Made by a program: the position numbers and the translations under genes. Positions 43,412 through 54,219 of a stretch of 64,000 nt of DNA are shown here, one piece after another. Origin of the DNA: Cyclobacteriaceae bacterium (lineage in GTDB: Bacteria; Bacteroidota; Bacteroidia; Cytophagales; Cyclobacteriaceae); contig JAFIEV010000025.1 of the NCBI GenBank assembly GCA_020832305.1, forward strand, positions 1-64,000, written 5' to 3'. The stretch's first letter is position 1, and each line of letters starts with the position of its first letter. Below the pieces are notes generated by a model. That model saw only the letters and a program-made list of their open reading frames with translations, was not told the DNA's origin and did no database searches.

Positions 43412-44527
43412 TTAACGGATGTGAGTACCTAGCAACATTGATTCAAGGGTTAGACCCGGGCCAAATGCGAAACTCAAAATATTTTTACCATCATCTTCTT
43501 TGTCGAGTTGTTCCAATATTGCCTGAAGTACAAAAACAACGGTGGCTGAAGACATGTTTCCATAATTTTTCAGGATGTCGTAAGAAAAACGATTGTCGTC
43601 TTTGCTCAGTCCCAACGCTTTTTCTATGGATTCGAGAATCCTTTTACCACCCGGGTGTATTGCAAAAAAATCAATATCAGATATTTGCAGCTTTGCAGCG
43701 TCGAGTAGTTTTGATGTAAGGTTACCAATGCCCATTTGAATGAGGTTAGGTATGTATGATGACAAGGTCATTTCAAAGCCATGATTTCCTACTTGCCAGG
43801 CCATTTCAGACTTGCCATCAAAAAACAGATCGCAATACATGTATTTTATTTCCAAGGATGGTTTATGATGGGCGGGACTACTTTCGACAATAAGTGCGGC
43901 AGCGCCATCACCAAACAAAGCACCAGAGATCAGATGATCTTCTTCTTTGCTGTTCTGGAGATGAAGGGTGCAGGTTTCGACACAAACAATCAAAACTTTA
44001 GCATCTTCATAGGCCCTGCAAATAGCATCGGCCGTTTTCAAAGCATTGAAAGCGGCATAGCAACCCATAAAATTTATCGCAATTCGTTGGACGGAACGAG
44101 ACATTCCAAGCTGTTCGACCAGGACTATATCGGGTCCCGGAGCAAACAAGCCGGTACAACTTACGGTTATAAAGTGGGTTATATCGGTGTAAGATATCGA
44201 ATTTCCGGCATTTGAAATACAGTTTTCAATGGCACTACGGGCTAAATTTACAGCCTCCGTACTATACACCTTCATTCTATCATCTGTGCCTGGAAATGGA
44301 AATAAATTTTCATTTTTCGGAAAAAATGTAAAACTTTCCGGGGTAAGGCTGAAATCCGGAATTACAGAATGTCTTTTTTCTATGCCAGACATTTTGTAAA
44401 TAGCTTTGATTAAACGCTTTTCTGAACCTTCGATATTCAAAAAGCGCATCATGAATTCTGCTGCATCTTTTTGCAGAATGCTGAAGGGAGGAATAGCAAT
44501 TCCAATAGCGTTTATAAAGCTGCTCAT
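43412..44527 (-). CDS. Type III polyketide synthase (chalcone/stilbene synthase-like)
   Basis: A 371-residue synthase that extends an acyl-CoA starter with malonyl-CoA and cyclises the chain. The catalytic triad is complete: C124 in TVSCTGLFAPGPD, H291 in FAIHPGGKRI and N324 in KNYGNMSSAT. The end of the protein (ILSFAFGPGLTLESMLL) matches the family's closing GFGPG-like motif. Bacterial relatives make alkylresorcinols, alkylpyrones or related phenolics; the starter cannot be predicted. It is followed by a methyltransferase gene and starts 40 nt from the divergent UbiA gene. Confidence 0.93.
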   Translation of the reverse strand: MSSFINAIGIAIPPFSILQKDAAEFMMRFLNIEGSEKRLIKAIYKMSGIEKRHSVIPDFSLTPESFTFFPKNENLFPFPGTDDRMKVYSTEAVNLARSAIENCISNAGNSISYTDITHFITVSCTGLFAPGPDIVLVEQLGMSRSVQRIAINFMGCYAAFNALKTADAICRAYEDAKVLIVCVETCTLHLQNSKEEDHLISGALFGDGAAALIVESSPAHHKPSLEIKYMYCDLFFDGKSEMAWQVGNHGFEMTLSSYIPNLIQMGIGNLTSKLLDAAKLQISDIDFFAIHPGGKRILESIEKALGLSKDDNRFSYDILKNYGNMSSATVVFVLQAILEQLDKEDDGKNILSFAFGPGLTLESMLLGTHIR

Positions 44528-44567
44528 ACAGCATATGAATCAAAAAAATCTATAACTTGTTTTATAA

Positions 44568-45452
44568 ATGCCAATATTTAAAATCAGCAGGTCGTCATGG
44601 GTACATTTACGAATCCCTTTTTCATTCTTTTTAATGCCGGTATATTTGTTTGCGCTGGCAGTTAACAATGCCGCAGACCTTTTTAATGTAATCATATCTT
44701 TTATAGCCATTCATCTTTTCCTGTATCCTGCCAGTAATGGTTACAATAGTTATTTTGATAAAGACGAAAAAAGCATAGGTCTGGTGGAGAAGCCACCCCC
44801 GGTTAAAAAAGATCTTTATTATACATCCATTGCTTTTGATGTCTTTGCTATTGTTCTGGGTTTTTTTATCAGTCCTTTATTTGCTTTATTAATGCTGGTT
44901 TATGGTCTCGCTTCAAAGGCCTATAGTCATCCCTGGGTAAGATTAAAGAAATATCCTTTAATGGGTTGGTTTATTGCCGGATTTTTTCAGGGTTATTTCA
45001 CATATATAATGAGCATAGAAGGTATAAATCCCAGCGGTTGGTCTGTATTCTTTCAGCCTGAAATAATATTTCCGGCATCTTTGTGTTCTCTGCTTCTATG
45101 GGGCTCTTATCCTATGACACAGGTTTATCAACATGAAGAAGATGCAGAACGCGGAGATAAAACCCTGAGTTTGCTCCTGGGGGTACGAGGAACGTTTTAT
45201 TTTACTGCGGTGGTGTTTTTAATGGCAAATTTCGCATTCGTATTTTATTTTTATATTTTTTATTCACTCAAGGTTGCTATCTTTTTCCAGATGTTTCTCA
45301 TGCCAGTGTTGATCTATTTTCTCCGATGGTATAGTGTGGTACATCTTGATAAGACACAGGCTGATTACCGGCACACTATGGAACTTAACATGATATCAGC
45401 TGTATGCATGAACTCCTTTTTTGTACTTTTTGCCTTCATAAATAGCCTTTAG
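44568..45452 (+). CDS. UbiA-family prenyltransferase
   Basis: A 294-residue membrane protein with about eight or nine segments. The first aspartate-rich site has N60, D64 and D66 (NSYFDKDEKS) and the second has D192 and D197 (HEEDAERGD), which bind the prenyl diphosphate through magnesium. The spacing is slightly different from the classical NDxxDxxxD. UbiA enzymes attach prenyl chains to aromatic rings. Its start is 40 nt from the divergent type III PKS gene, and this neighbour arrangement is seen in other Bacteroidota, so prenylation of the PKS product is the best inference. Confidence 0.85.
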   Translation: MPIFKISRSSWVHLRIPFSFFLMPVYLFALAVNNAADLFNVIISFIAIHLFLYPASNGYNSYFDKDEKSIGLVEKPPPVKKDLYYTSIAFDVFAIVLGFFISPLFALLMLVYGLASKAYSHPWVRLKKYPLMGWFIAGFFQGYFTYIMSIEGINPSGWSVFFQPEIIFPASLCSLLLWGSYPMTQVYQHEEDAERGDKTLSLLLGVRGTFYFTAVVFLMANFAFVFYFYIFYSLKVAIFFQMFLMPVLIYFLRWYSVVHLDKTQADYRHTMELNMISAVCMNSFFVLFAFINSL

Positions 45453-45749
45453 GACAAGCTTTTGTACAATGCGCCTCCATAAACAATAGAAGAAAGAGTT
45501 GTATTTTTCGCCGAAGGTATTTTATAAATCAAAAAGGATGCTTTTATTGCGACCGTTCAGAGCAGTTTTTGTATTTTATTCAGTTAAAGGAATTTTTAAA
45601 ATGTTTGTGAAATCTTACAAGGGAACAGTGTCTCAATATATGCTAAATGATAATTTGAAAGACATTAATACCTTTACGATGAATTTTTTCAGTACAAGCG
45701 AAAAACTTAGAAGACAGAATAAATTGTACTATTATAATATTTAATTGCA

Positions 45750-46826
45750 ATGAGGTCATTTTCAAAAATTGTATTTAGTTTTGTTTTCGCAATATGCGGT
45801 TTGGTTGGGATAAATAAGTTGCAGGCTCAATTGCTTGAAGCAAATACAATTTTTGAAAAATCTTCTTCATCGGATCATTTTCAGATAAAAGGGCTCACCG
45901 ATGTTGATATAAATGTCTGGTCGAAATCATTGGAGGCTTATAAAAGCATCGATCAGATCAACCATTCGCTTCAATTGCAAGGATTGAGTGAATCAAAAAA
46001 AGTAAGAAGTATTTTTACCTGGATGTCAAGGCACATCATTTATGATGCGCAAGCTGCTGCAAGCCTGGATATTCCCAGTCAGCAACCCGAGGCGGTAATA
46101 TCCAGAAGAACTGCAGTTTGTGAAGGCTATGCCAGATTATTCAATTCTTTATGTGAAATAAACCAGATAGAATCGAGAATGGTCGTGGGCTTTGTAAAAT
46201 CAAGACCCGGTGACGTGATAAATGCCGAAACTCCTAATCATGCATGGAATGCGGTGAAAGTAAACGGCAGGTGGTTTTTGGTAGATGTTGGATGGGCCAG
46301 TCAGGCTTTGGCGCAAGCTCCGGAGACTGAAAAGTCTTATGCATTGAATATGTTTTATCTTGTTAGTCCTGCGAGGCTTATACAAACACATTTTCCCGAA
46401 GATCCTATGTGGCAATTGCTACCGGAACCGGTTTGTTTTGAAGATTTTTCCAGGGGAAAAGTAGAGCTGATAGCACAGAACCAGACAACTAATGTAAATG
46501 AACTAAGTCAACTGGTGGATCAATTTGAATCACTCGATTCCCTTGACAGAGAGATAGCTAGACTTGAACGTCAGGTACAGCATAATAGAAACGCAGAATA
46601 TGACCTTGGACTGGCTTATTATAAGAAGGCAACCCAGATGATTTCGACTTATAATTATCACGCTACTTACAACAAATCATCGCTCATCAAAAGAATGATT
46701 TTTTATATGGATAAATCAGTTGAGCAATTATCGAAATTAAGTCCTGGTGAAAAAGGTTTTGATATCGCATCCACTATAATCCACAGCATTATTACCCATA
46801 AAGGAACCTTAAACATCAATCTCTAA
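45750..46826 (+). CDS. Secreted transglutaminase-like protein
   Basis: A 358-residue protein with a signal peptide ending LQAQ. The transglutaminase/protease-like core (about 60-200) has the Cys-His-Asp triad: C124 in TAVCEGYARLF, H164 in NHAWNAVKVNGRWF and D179 in LVDVGW. The C-terminal part is helical and charged (SLDREIARLERQVQ). Such domains cleave peptides or crosslink, and act outside the cytoplasm in Bacteroidota. The substrate is unknown. Confidence 0.88.
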   Translation: MRSFSKIVFSFVFAICGLVGINKLQAQLLEANTIFEKSSSSDHFQIKGLTDVDINVWSKSLEAYKSIDQINHSLQLQGLSESKKVRSIFTWMSRHIIYDAQAAASLDIPSQQPEAVISRRTAVCEGYARLFNSLCEINQIESRMVVGFVKSRPGDVINAETPNHAWNAVKVNGRWFLVDVGWASQALAQAPETEKSYALNMFYLVSPARLIQTHFPEDPMWQLLPEPVCFEDFSRGKVELIAQNQTTNVNELSQLVDQFESLDSLDREIARLERQVQHNRNAEYDLGLAYYKKATQMISTYNYHATYNKSSLIKRMIFYMDKSVEQLSKLSPGEKGFDIASTIIHSIITHKGTLNINL

Positions 46827-46922
46827 AATCAAATATTCCTTTTAAAAATTTAATTGATTTTTATCAAATAAATTAGTTTTATCCTTTTACAGCTTTTGAT
46901 TTTATTTCGACACAGTTATCAT

Positions 46923-46930
46923 TAGTTTTG
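46923..46930 (+). promoter_or_regulatory. Probable -7 element of the recJ-lptB-GH3 transcript
   Basis: TAGTTTTG fits TAnnTTTG, 23 nt before the recJ ATG. A TTTTG at 46894-46898 lies somewhat too far upstream (24-nt spacer) to be a confident -33 element. Confidence 0.45.
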
Positions 46931-46952
46931 TGAGTTTCACATAAAACTCAAT

Positions 46953-48656
46953 ATGACTACCCGGTGGATATATAACGGAAGGACAGAGAATGGGATTGCC
47001 GCGCATCTGGCTGAAGAAATCAATATTCATCCATTAATTGCATCCATACTGGTAGACAGAGGTATCAAAACCTCACAAAGTGCCTTCAAGTTTTTTAATC
47101 CTTCATTAAATGATTTGCATGATCCTTTTCTGCTTAAAGATATGGAAAGGGCAGTAATTCGGATTCAAAGGGCCATTCAACAGCAGGAAAGGGTATTGGT
47201 TTATGGTGATTATGACGTGGATGGCACTACCTCAGTAGCTTTGGTTTATGGTTTTTTAAGGCATTTCCACGCCAATATAGAATATTATATACCAGATCGT
47301 TATAAGGAAGGGTATGGTATTTCAAAAGAAGGCATTGAGTATGCTGCACGTCAGGGTGTTTCATTAATAATTACTTTAGACTGTGGCATAAAAGCGGTGG
47401 AAATGACCAAACTTGCCAGGGGTTACGATATAGAAATGATTATATGCGATCATCATTTGCCAGGTGAGAAACTTCCCGAAGCATATGCAATAATTGATCC
47501 CAAACAGACAGAATGTAATTATCCATACAAAGAGCTCTCAGGTTGTGGCCTGGGATTTAAGCTGATTCAGGCATTTTGCAATTTCAATCACTACGACCCT
47601 GATCTTTTATACGATTATCTCGATTTGGTGGTGGTAAGTATTGCTGCTGACATAGTACCTATTGATGGCGAAAACAGAATACTCGCATATCATGGATTGC
47701 TTAAGTTGAATACAAGCCCCAGACCCGGTCTTGAAGCCCTCATTGAAGGATCGGGTATTCGTGATGATATAAACATAACCAGTATTGTTTTTGGTATAGG
47801 GCCGCGTATAAATGCAAGTGGAAGAATGGATCATGCCAAAATTGCAGTTGAATTATTACTCACCGAAGATAAGCAGGAGGCTAAAAAATTGGCGGGAATG
47901 CTCGATACCAAAAATAATATTCGGCGTAACTACGATGCCAACATTACCCAGGAAGCTATTGAAATGATAGAGGCTGATGAAAGATTAAAGATTTCAAAGT
48001 CTACTGTACTCTATAAAAGCGACTGGCACAAAGGGGTAATTGGCATAGTTGCCTCACGATGTCTCGACAAATATTACAGACCAACGGTTATATTAACAGA
48101 ATCTAATGGTAAAGCAACCGGTTCTGCACGTTCAGTACATGGTTTTGATCTTTATGAAGCGATTTCAGAATGTTCAGATCTGCTGGATCAATACGGTGGT
48201 CATATGTATGCGGCGGGCCTCACCATGGACATCGCAAAAATTGATGCTTTCAGAACTCGTTTTGAAGAGGTAGTGAGCAGAAAAATTTCTGCTGAGCAAC
48301 TCATCCCTCAGATAACGATAGATGCCAGGGCTGATCTGCATGAATATAACGACAGTTTTTATCAGACACTTTGCCGCATGGCTCCATTTGGTCCGGGGAA
48401 TAACCAACCGGTATTTATGAGTGAAGGGCTTCGTATAAATGGAAGACCCAGAATTTTAAAGGAACAACATCTCAAATTTAGCGTACAACAGGAGGGAGCC
48501 GATTTTATGTTTGACGTTATAGCTTTTGGGCAGGCTCAATATGCTGATTTGGTAGGAAGTGGCATGGAATTTTCTATGGCTTATTATCTGGAAGAAAACA
48601 GTTTTAATGGTAAGACCTCCCTGCAGCTCAGGGCTAAAGACGTAAAGTTTGACTAA
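46953..48656 (+). CDS. recJ: Single-stranded-DNA-specific exonuclease RecJ
   Basis: A 567-residue 5'-3' exonuclease used in mismatch repair and recombination. The DHH phosphoesterase core has YGDYDVDGTTS (84-94), LDCGIKA and the DHH motif at 166-168 (ICDHHLPG). The DHHA1 domain has HKGVIGIVASRC and ATGSARSVHGFDLYEAI, with GGHMYAAG. A C-terminal OB-fold follows. The length is typical. lptB starts 6 nt after the stop and GH3 16 nt after that, so the three form an operon. Confidence 0.96.
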   Translation: MTTRWIYNGRTENGIAAHLAEEINIHPLIASILVDRGIKTSQSAFKFFNPSLNDLHDPFLLKDMERAVIRIQRAIQQQERVLVYGDYDVDGTTSVALVYGFLRHFHANIEYYIPDRYKEGYGISKEGIEYAARQGVSLIITLDCGIKAVEMTKLARGYDIEMIICDHHLPGEKLPEAYAIIDPKQTECNYPYKELSGCGLGFKLIQAFCNFNHYDPDLLYDYLDLVVVSIAADIVPIDGENRILAYHGLLKLNTSPRPGLEALIEGSGIRDDINITSIVFGIGPRINASGRMDHAKIAVELLLTEDKQEAKKLAGMLDTKNNIRRNYDANITQEAIEMIEADERLKISKSTVLYKSDWHKGVIGIVASRCLDKYYRPTVILTESNGKATGSARSVHGFDLYEAISECSDLLDQYGGHMYAAGLTMDIAKIDAFRTRFEEVVSRKISAEQLIPQITIDARADLHEYNDSFYQTLCRMAPFGPGNNQPVFMSEGLRINGRPRILKEQHLKFSVQQEGADFMFDVIAFGQAQYADLVGSGMEFSMAYYLEENSFNGKTSLQLRAKDVKFD

Positions 48657-48662
48657 TGTTGT

Positions 48663-49394
48663 ATGGTATTAAGAGCAGAAAATCTTGTCAAAGTATATAA
48701 AAAGCGTACGGTTGTAAATAAAGTTTCGGTACGGGTAGAACAAGGAGAAATTGTTGGCCTTTTAGGACCGAACGGCGCCGGTAAAACCACATCTTTTTAT
48801 ATGATTGTAGGGTTGATTAAGCCCAATACCGGAAGAATTTTCCTGGATAATGAGGATATCACCGATCTTCCTATGTACCGAAGAGCAAAAAAGGGCCTTG
48901 GATATCTCGCACAGGAAGCTTCTGTTTTCAGGAAATTAACCGTTGAAGAAAACCTCATGGCTGTATTGGAAATGACACAGCTGAGTAAAAGGGAACAAAA
49001 AGAAAAAATGGAATCCCTGCTTGAAGAATTCAGTTTGTCTCATGTGCGTAAAAACCTTGGAATGGTTTTATCCGGTGGAGAAAGACGAAGAACTGAAATA
49101 GCCAGGGCGCTTGCCGTCAATCCTAAATTTGTATTGTTGGATGAGCCATTTGCCGGCGTAGATCCTATCGCTGTTGAAGAGATTCAGACCATTGTTTCCC
49201 AACTAAAAAATAAAAATATAGGCATTTTAATTACAGACCATAATGTTAATGAAACGTTATCCATTACTGACCGTGCGTATTTAATGTTCGAAGGTCGTCT
49301 CCTCAAGGCGGGTACAGCCGAGGAACTTGCCAGTGATGAACAGGTGAGAAGGGTTTATCTGGGACAGCATTTTGAGCTAAGAAGAAAAATTTAG
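48663..49394 (+). CDS. lptB: LPS export ABC transporter ATP-binding protein LptB
   Basis: A 243-residue ABC ATPase that powers lipopolysaccharide transport to the outer membrane together with LptFGC. Walker A is GPNGAGKTT (35-43), the signature is LSGGERRR (136-143) and Walker B ends D160-E161 ([13 protein letters not shown]). [17 protein letters not shown] and [16 protein letters not shown] are the LptB-specific flavours. It lies between recJ and the GH3 gene in one operon. Confidence 0.96.
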   Translation: MVLRAENLVKVYKKRTVVNKVSVRVEQGEIVGLLGPNGAGKTTSFYMIVGLIKPNTGRIFLDNEDITDLPMYRRAKKGLGYLAQEASVFRKLTVEENLMAVLEMTQLSKREQKEKMESLLEEFSLSHVRKNLGMVLSGGERRRTEIARALAVNPKFVLLDEPFAGVDPIAVEEIQTIVSQLKNKNIGILITDHNVNETLSITDRAYLMFEGRLLKAGTAEELASDEQVRRVYLGQHFELRRKI

Positions 49395-49410
49395 AAAAAT
49401 TTAGAAGTAA

Positions 49411-50940
49411 ATGGAGATAATCAATTCTATATTATCATGGGTCTTTAAAAAGAGAATTCACGATATTGATCTCTTTATGAAATATCCTAATGAAGTGCAG
49501 CATGAACTTTTTACTGACTTGTTGTACAGAGCCAAAGATACAGTTTTCGGCAGAGACTTTTGCTTTCGGGACATAAAGAGTGTGGAAGAATACCGTAGCA
49601 GGGTTCCTGTTTCAAAATACGAAGATTTATATCCATATATTCAAAGATTGTTGAGAGGTGAACAGCAAATCCTCTGGCCCTCAGATATCCGCTGGTTTGC
49701 CAAATCTTCGGGAACCACCAATGCACGCAGTAAATTTATTCCTGTATCTCAGGAGGCTATGGATGACTGCCATTTTAAGGGGGGAAAAGACCTATATGCC
49801 ATCTATGCCAATAATAATCCTGAAACCCGAATTTTTACCGGAAAGAGCCTTGCCATTGGAGGTAGCCAGCAAATAAATCAGTTTGATGAAAATGCGAGTA
49901 GTTTCTACGGTGATGTATCGGCTGTGCTTATGAAAAACCTCCCGTTCTACGCACAATGGTACCGTACCCCAAGTCTTGAAATCGCCCTGATGAGTGAATG
50001 GGAATCAAAAATTGAGAAAATGGCCTATAGCACCATGCAGGAAAATGTAACACATATTCTTGGAGTGCCAACCTGGACTATCGTACTGATACAGCGCATT
50101 TTAGAAATAACCGGAAAGTCTCATATCCACGAGGTTTGGCCAGACCTCGAGCTTTTTGTTCACGGTGCCGTAGCCTTTGACCCTTATGAGGCAGTTTTTA
50201 AAAATCTTGCTCCATCAACCGAAATGAACTATCTCGAAACATATAATGCTTCTGAAGGCTTTTTTGGTATTCAGGATCAGGTGGGTAGCAGGGATATGTT
50301 GCTAATGCTTGACTATGGCATCTTTTATGAATTTATTCCCCTGGAAAATATAAACGACGAGCACCCCAATGCCATAGGTTTGAATGATGTTGAAGTGGGT
50401 AGAAATTACGCTTTGCTTATCAGTACCAATGCAGGTTTGTGGAGGTATATGATTGGAGATACCATAAAGTTTACCAGCATATCGCCTTACCGAATCCGGA
50501 TTACCGGAAGAACCAAGCACTTTATCAATGCCTTTGGAGAAGAACTTATCATTGAAAATGCAGATCAGGCAATCAAATATGCCTGTGATAAGACCCATGC
50601 AGTGATTGAAGATTACACTGCCGGACCATATTACATAGAAAAGGGAAAAAAGGGAGGGCATGAGTGGATCATTGAATTCCGTCAGGTTCCTGATAATCAA
50701 CAGGCTTTTATAGAACTGTTGGATAAAAAATTAAGAGATTTAAACTCAGATTACGACGCTAAGCGATATAAAAACCTGGCACTCGATATGCCTAAAGTTC
50801 ACTTTGCCAGAACAGGTACTTTTTACGATTGGATGAAAAGACGTGGAAAGCTTGGTGGTCAAAATAAAGTACCCAGGCTTTCAAACAACAGGGTATTTCT
50901 GGATGAAATACTACCGATGCTTGAAGTGTTTCAATCCTGA
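49411..50940 (+). CDS. GH3-family acyl-adenylate-forming enzyme
   Basis: A 509-residue member of the GH3 family, better known from plant auxin-amido synthetases. ATP-binding motif 1 is FAKSSGTTNARSKFIPVS; motif 2 is near ETYNASEGFFGIQ; motif 3 includes RYMIGDTIKFTS. The family adenylates carboxylic acids and can transfer them to amino acids. Bacteroidota members have no proven substrate. It closes the recJ-lptB operon. Its 3' end overlaps the convergent kinase gene by 30 nt. Confidence 0.88.
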   Translation: MEIINSILSWVFKKRIHDIDLFMKYPNEVQHELFTDLLYRAKDTVFGRDFCFRDIKSVEEYRSRVPVSKYEDLYPYIQRLLRGEQQILWPSDIRWFAKSSGTTNARSKFIPVSQEAMDDCHFKGGKDLYAIYANNNPETRIFTGKSLAIGGSQQINQFDENASSFYGDVSAVLMKNLPFYAQWYRTPSLEIALMSEWESKIEKMAYSTMQENVTHILGVPTWTIVLIQRILEITGKSHIHEVWPDLELFVHGAVAFDPYEAVFKNLAPSTEMNYLETYNASEGFFGIQDQVGSRDMLLMLDYGIFYEFIPLENINDEHPNAIGLNDVEVGRNYALLISTNAGLWRYMIGDTIKFTSISPYRIRITGRTKHFINAFGEELIIENADQAIKYACDKTHAVIEDYTAGPYYIEKGKKGGHEWIIEFRQVPDNQQAFIELLDKKLRDLNSDYDAKRYKNLALDMPKVHFARTGTFYDWMKRRGKLGGQNKVPRLSNNRVFLDEILPMLEVFQS

Positions 50941-51453
50941 ACCCAATACTTCATAAATCGCAGAAATAGCCACTTTTCTGCGATTTTCGCGATCACCCTG
51001 AATGATTTTGAAGGGTTTATTAGCAGATTCCAAAGTTTGCAAATACAATTGGAATAGAAATTCACGCTTGTCGGGATGCTCCCGCAATGGATCATATTCC
51101 CAGGGTAAATCTACATAGTTTAGAAGATAAAGATTATAATCTGCATTTTGGTACCATTCTTCTATGACAGGCAGAGAGGTACCGTATTTTACTTCGCACC
51201 ATATTTTAAGTACTGTTGCGTCAGTATCACATATGAGGATATTGTTTCGCGCTCTTTTTAAATAGTCGGCTTCAAGTTGTTTTTGCTTTCTTGCTATAAT
51301 TTCCAAATCCTTTTTTTCATACCCCCCCTGTTTGTTTGCCAGATAATAGCGGGCATATTCAGGAACCCAAACGGTATCAAATTCTTTTGCCAGATCTGAA
51401 GCCAGTGTACTTTTTCCGGTTGATTCCGGTCCGGTTACAGCTATTTTTATCAT
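50911..51453 (-). CDS. NadR-like ribosylnicotinamide kinase
   Basis: A 180-residue P-loop kinase of the NadR C-terminal (AAA_28) type. Walker A is GPESTGKS (8-15), followed by VPEYARYYLANK, IARKQKQLEAD and ICDTDATVLKIWCE, all seen in ribosylnicotinamide kinases. It would phosphorylate nicotinamide riboside to NMN. The start codon overlaps the pnuC stop by 4 nt, and PnuC imports the same substrate, so the job is well supported by context. The ATG at 51453 is preferred over longer open frame upstream. Confidence 0.9.
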   Translation of the reverse strand: MIKIAVTGPESTGKSTLASDLAKEFDTVWVPEYARYYLANKQGGYEKKDLEIIARKQKQLEADYLKRARNNILICDTDATVLKIWCEVKYGTSLPVIEEWYQNADYNLYLLNYVDLPWEYDPLREHPDKREFLFQLYLQTLESANKPFKIIQGDRENRRKVAISAIYEVLGSGLKHFKHR

Positions 51454-52043
51454 ATTACCTGTGCTTGCAACATACTTTTTTTCCAGGCCAGATATCCTGC
51501 AACCGCCATAGCCATGTAGATAAGGTATAATAGGCTGTAAAAATATAGACCTTTGTAGTAATATATACCGGCTGCAAGGGAATCGACAATTAACCAAATG
51601 TACCAGTTTTCTATTTTTTTTCTTGCCGTTAGCCACATACCGGTGAAACTAAAGACTGTAGTGGCGCTGTCGAGATATGGTAGGGAAGCATCTGTATTCG
51701 ATTGAAAAAAATATCCCATGATAAAAGTGCCTACAAGAGAAATCAATATAAAACCACCCATTTCCATTAATGTTGAAGCAGATACCTGTAAATCTCTGTT
51801 TTCAGTTTTTCCTGCATGAACCCAGTAATACCACCCATAAAAGTTCATAAAAAGATATAGAAAATGCAGCAACAGGTCGGCATAAAGTTTTGCTTCCCAG
51901 AAAATAATCAAAGAAACAAGAACGTAAAATATTCCTATAGGCCATGTGTATATATTCTGTTTGATCAGCAACCACACACACAACAGACCTGCGAAAAGTC
52001 CTGTGATCTCCAAAATTTGTATTAACATATTTGCATTCAGCAT
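51450..52043 (-). CDS. pnuC: Nicotinamide riboside transporter PnuC
   Basis: A 197-residue membrane protein with about seven segments. PnuC family marks are NIYTWPIGIFYVLVSLIIF, FYGWYYW and GMWLTARKKIENWYIWLIVDSLAAGIYYYKGLYF. The transporter works by facilitated diffusion and the coupled kinase traps the product. In this phylum some PnuC relatives carry thiamine (PnuT), but the adjoining NadR-type kinase favours nicotinamide riboside. The leader upstream contains a short peptide frame and a terminator. Confidence 0.9.
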   Translation of the reverse strand: MLNANMLIQILEITGLFAGLLCVWLLIKQNIYTWPIGIFYVLVSLIIFWEAKLYADLLLHFLYLFMNFYGWYYWVHAGKTENRDLQVSASTLMEMGGFILISLVGTFIMGYFFQSNTDASLPYLDSATTVFSFTGMWLTARKKIENWYIWLIVDSLAAGIYYYKGLYFYSLLYLIYMAMAVAGYLAWKKSMLQAQVI

Positions 52044-52064
52044 TTTCTCCTATAAGGAAGAGTG

Positions 52065-52096
52065 AAAATAAAAAAAGGCAGATATACATCCGCCTT
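52065..52096 (-). terminator. Terminator hairpin in the pnuC leader
   Basis: On the minus strand a 9-bp stem AAGGCGGAT / ATCTGCCTT with one G-U wobble and a 4-nt loop is followed by a T-run and TATTTTC. The pnuC ATG is about 27 nt beyond the T-run. It could also serve the atpDC transcript from upstream. Confidence 0.7.
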
Positions 52097-52114
52097 AATA
52101 CTTCTAAAGCTATT

Positions 52115-52165
52115 TCAAACTGATGCCGGGGATGTTGTTGATGTTGAAAACTTCATCTCATTCAT
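52115..52165 (-). other. Possible 16-residue leader peptide upstream of the pnuC terminator
   Basis: Minus-strand frame MNEMKFSTSTTSPASV. Seven of 16 residues are Ser or Thr. It ends 18 nt before the terminator stem. The position recalls a transcription-attenuation leader, but the translation is not shown and such leaders are not typical for pnuC. Confidence 0.3.
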
Positions 52166-52333
52166 CAGAACTGTCGTGTGAACTAACCCAGAAGCTAACC
52201 TTGTTTATATGTTATGTCAAAAACGTTGATCGGTATTGAAACTGAATTCATATTTTAAATATACTTCAACTTACGAAGAACAACACACAAGGTTGAGCTT
52301 AAGATAAAATAATATTACTATAAGCTTATGGTT

Positions 52334-52588
52334 TCAGTCTTTTTCACTGGCAGATTCAGCAAGTACAATAATGTGGTTTTTTTGCATTTCAAGCATACCA
52401 CCACCGATGAAAATTTTCTTTTTAAACTGCCCGGTATCATAGATAAGTGCACCTTTATCAAGTGCACTGATGATGGGAGCGTGATTTTTTAGAATTTGAA
52501 ATGAACCTTTGCTCCCTGGAAAAGTAGCTGAGACCACTTCACCTTTAAAAACCATTTTGTCGGGTGTTATAATTTCTAGCAAGAGCAT
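52334..52588 (-). CDS. atpC: F0F1 ATP synthase subunit epsilon
   Basis: An 84-residue epsilon subunit. It shows LEIITPDKMVFKGEVVSATFPGSKGSFQILKNHAPIISAL and GGGMLEMQKNHIIVLAESA, that is, the N-terminal beta-sandwich only. The C-terminal helical hairpin of longer homologues is absent, which is usual in Bacteroidota. It starts 6 nt after atpD and is co-transcribed with it. Confidence 0.95.
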   Translation of the reverse strand: MLLLEIITPDKMVFKGEVVSATFPGSKGSFQILKNHAPIISALDKGALIYDTGQFKKKIFIGGGMLEMQKNHIIVLAESASEKD

Positions 52589-52594
52589 AGTTGT

Positions 52595-54109
<1,515 letters not shown>

Positions 54110-54219
54110 TTAATTATCCTATAGGTTACTTAATTATATTAAAAAACGCGATGCAAGCTAAAAAGTAAATGCAATATTTTCCAAACTAAGTTCTCAAAAT
54201 TACATACATCAACGCTGAT

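Noticed and set aside
43781-44215. A 144-codon plus-strand open frame
   Set aside because: It is antisense to the type III PKS gene, which has its full catalytic triad.
45499-45744. An 81-codon plus-strand frame ending 5 nt before the transglutaminase gene
   Set aside because: It begins with TTG and has no signal or motif; the region more likely holds the promoter and leader of the next gene.
52100-52180. Hammerhead ribozyme core (CUGATGA followed by GAAA) in the pnuC leader
   Set aside because: CTGATGA and GAAA are present, but no stem II or closing stems fit between and around them.
52115-52333. TPP riboswitch upstream of pnuC
   Set aside because: The conserved CUGAGA and the ACCUGAUCUGG-type segment are missing on either strand.
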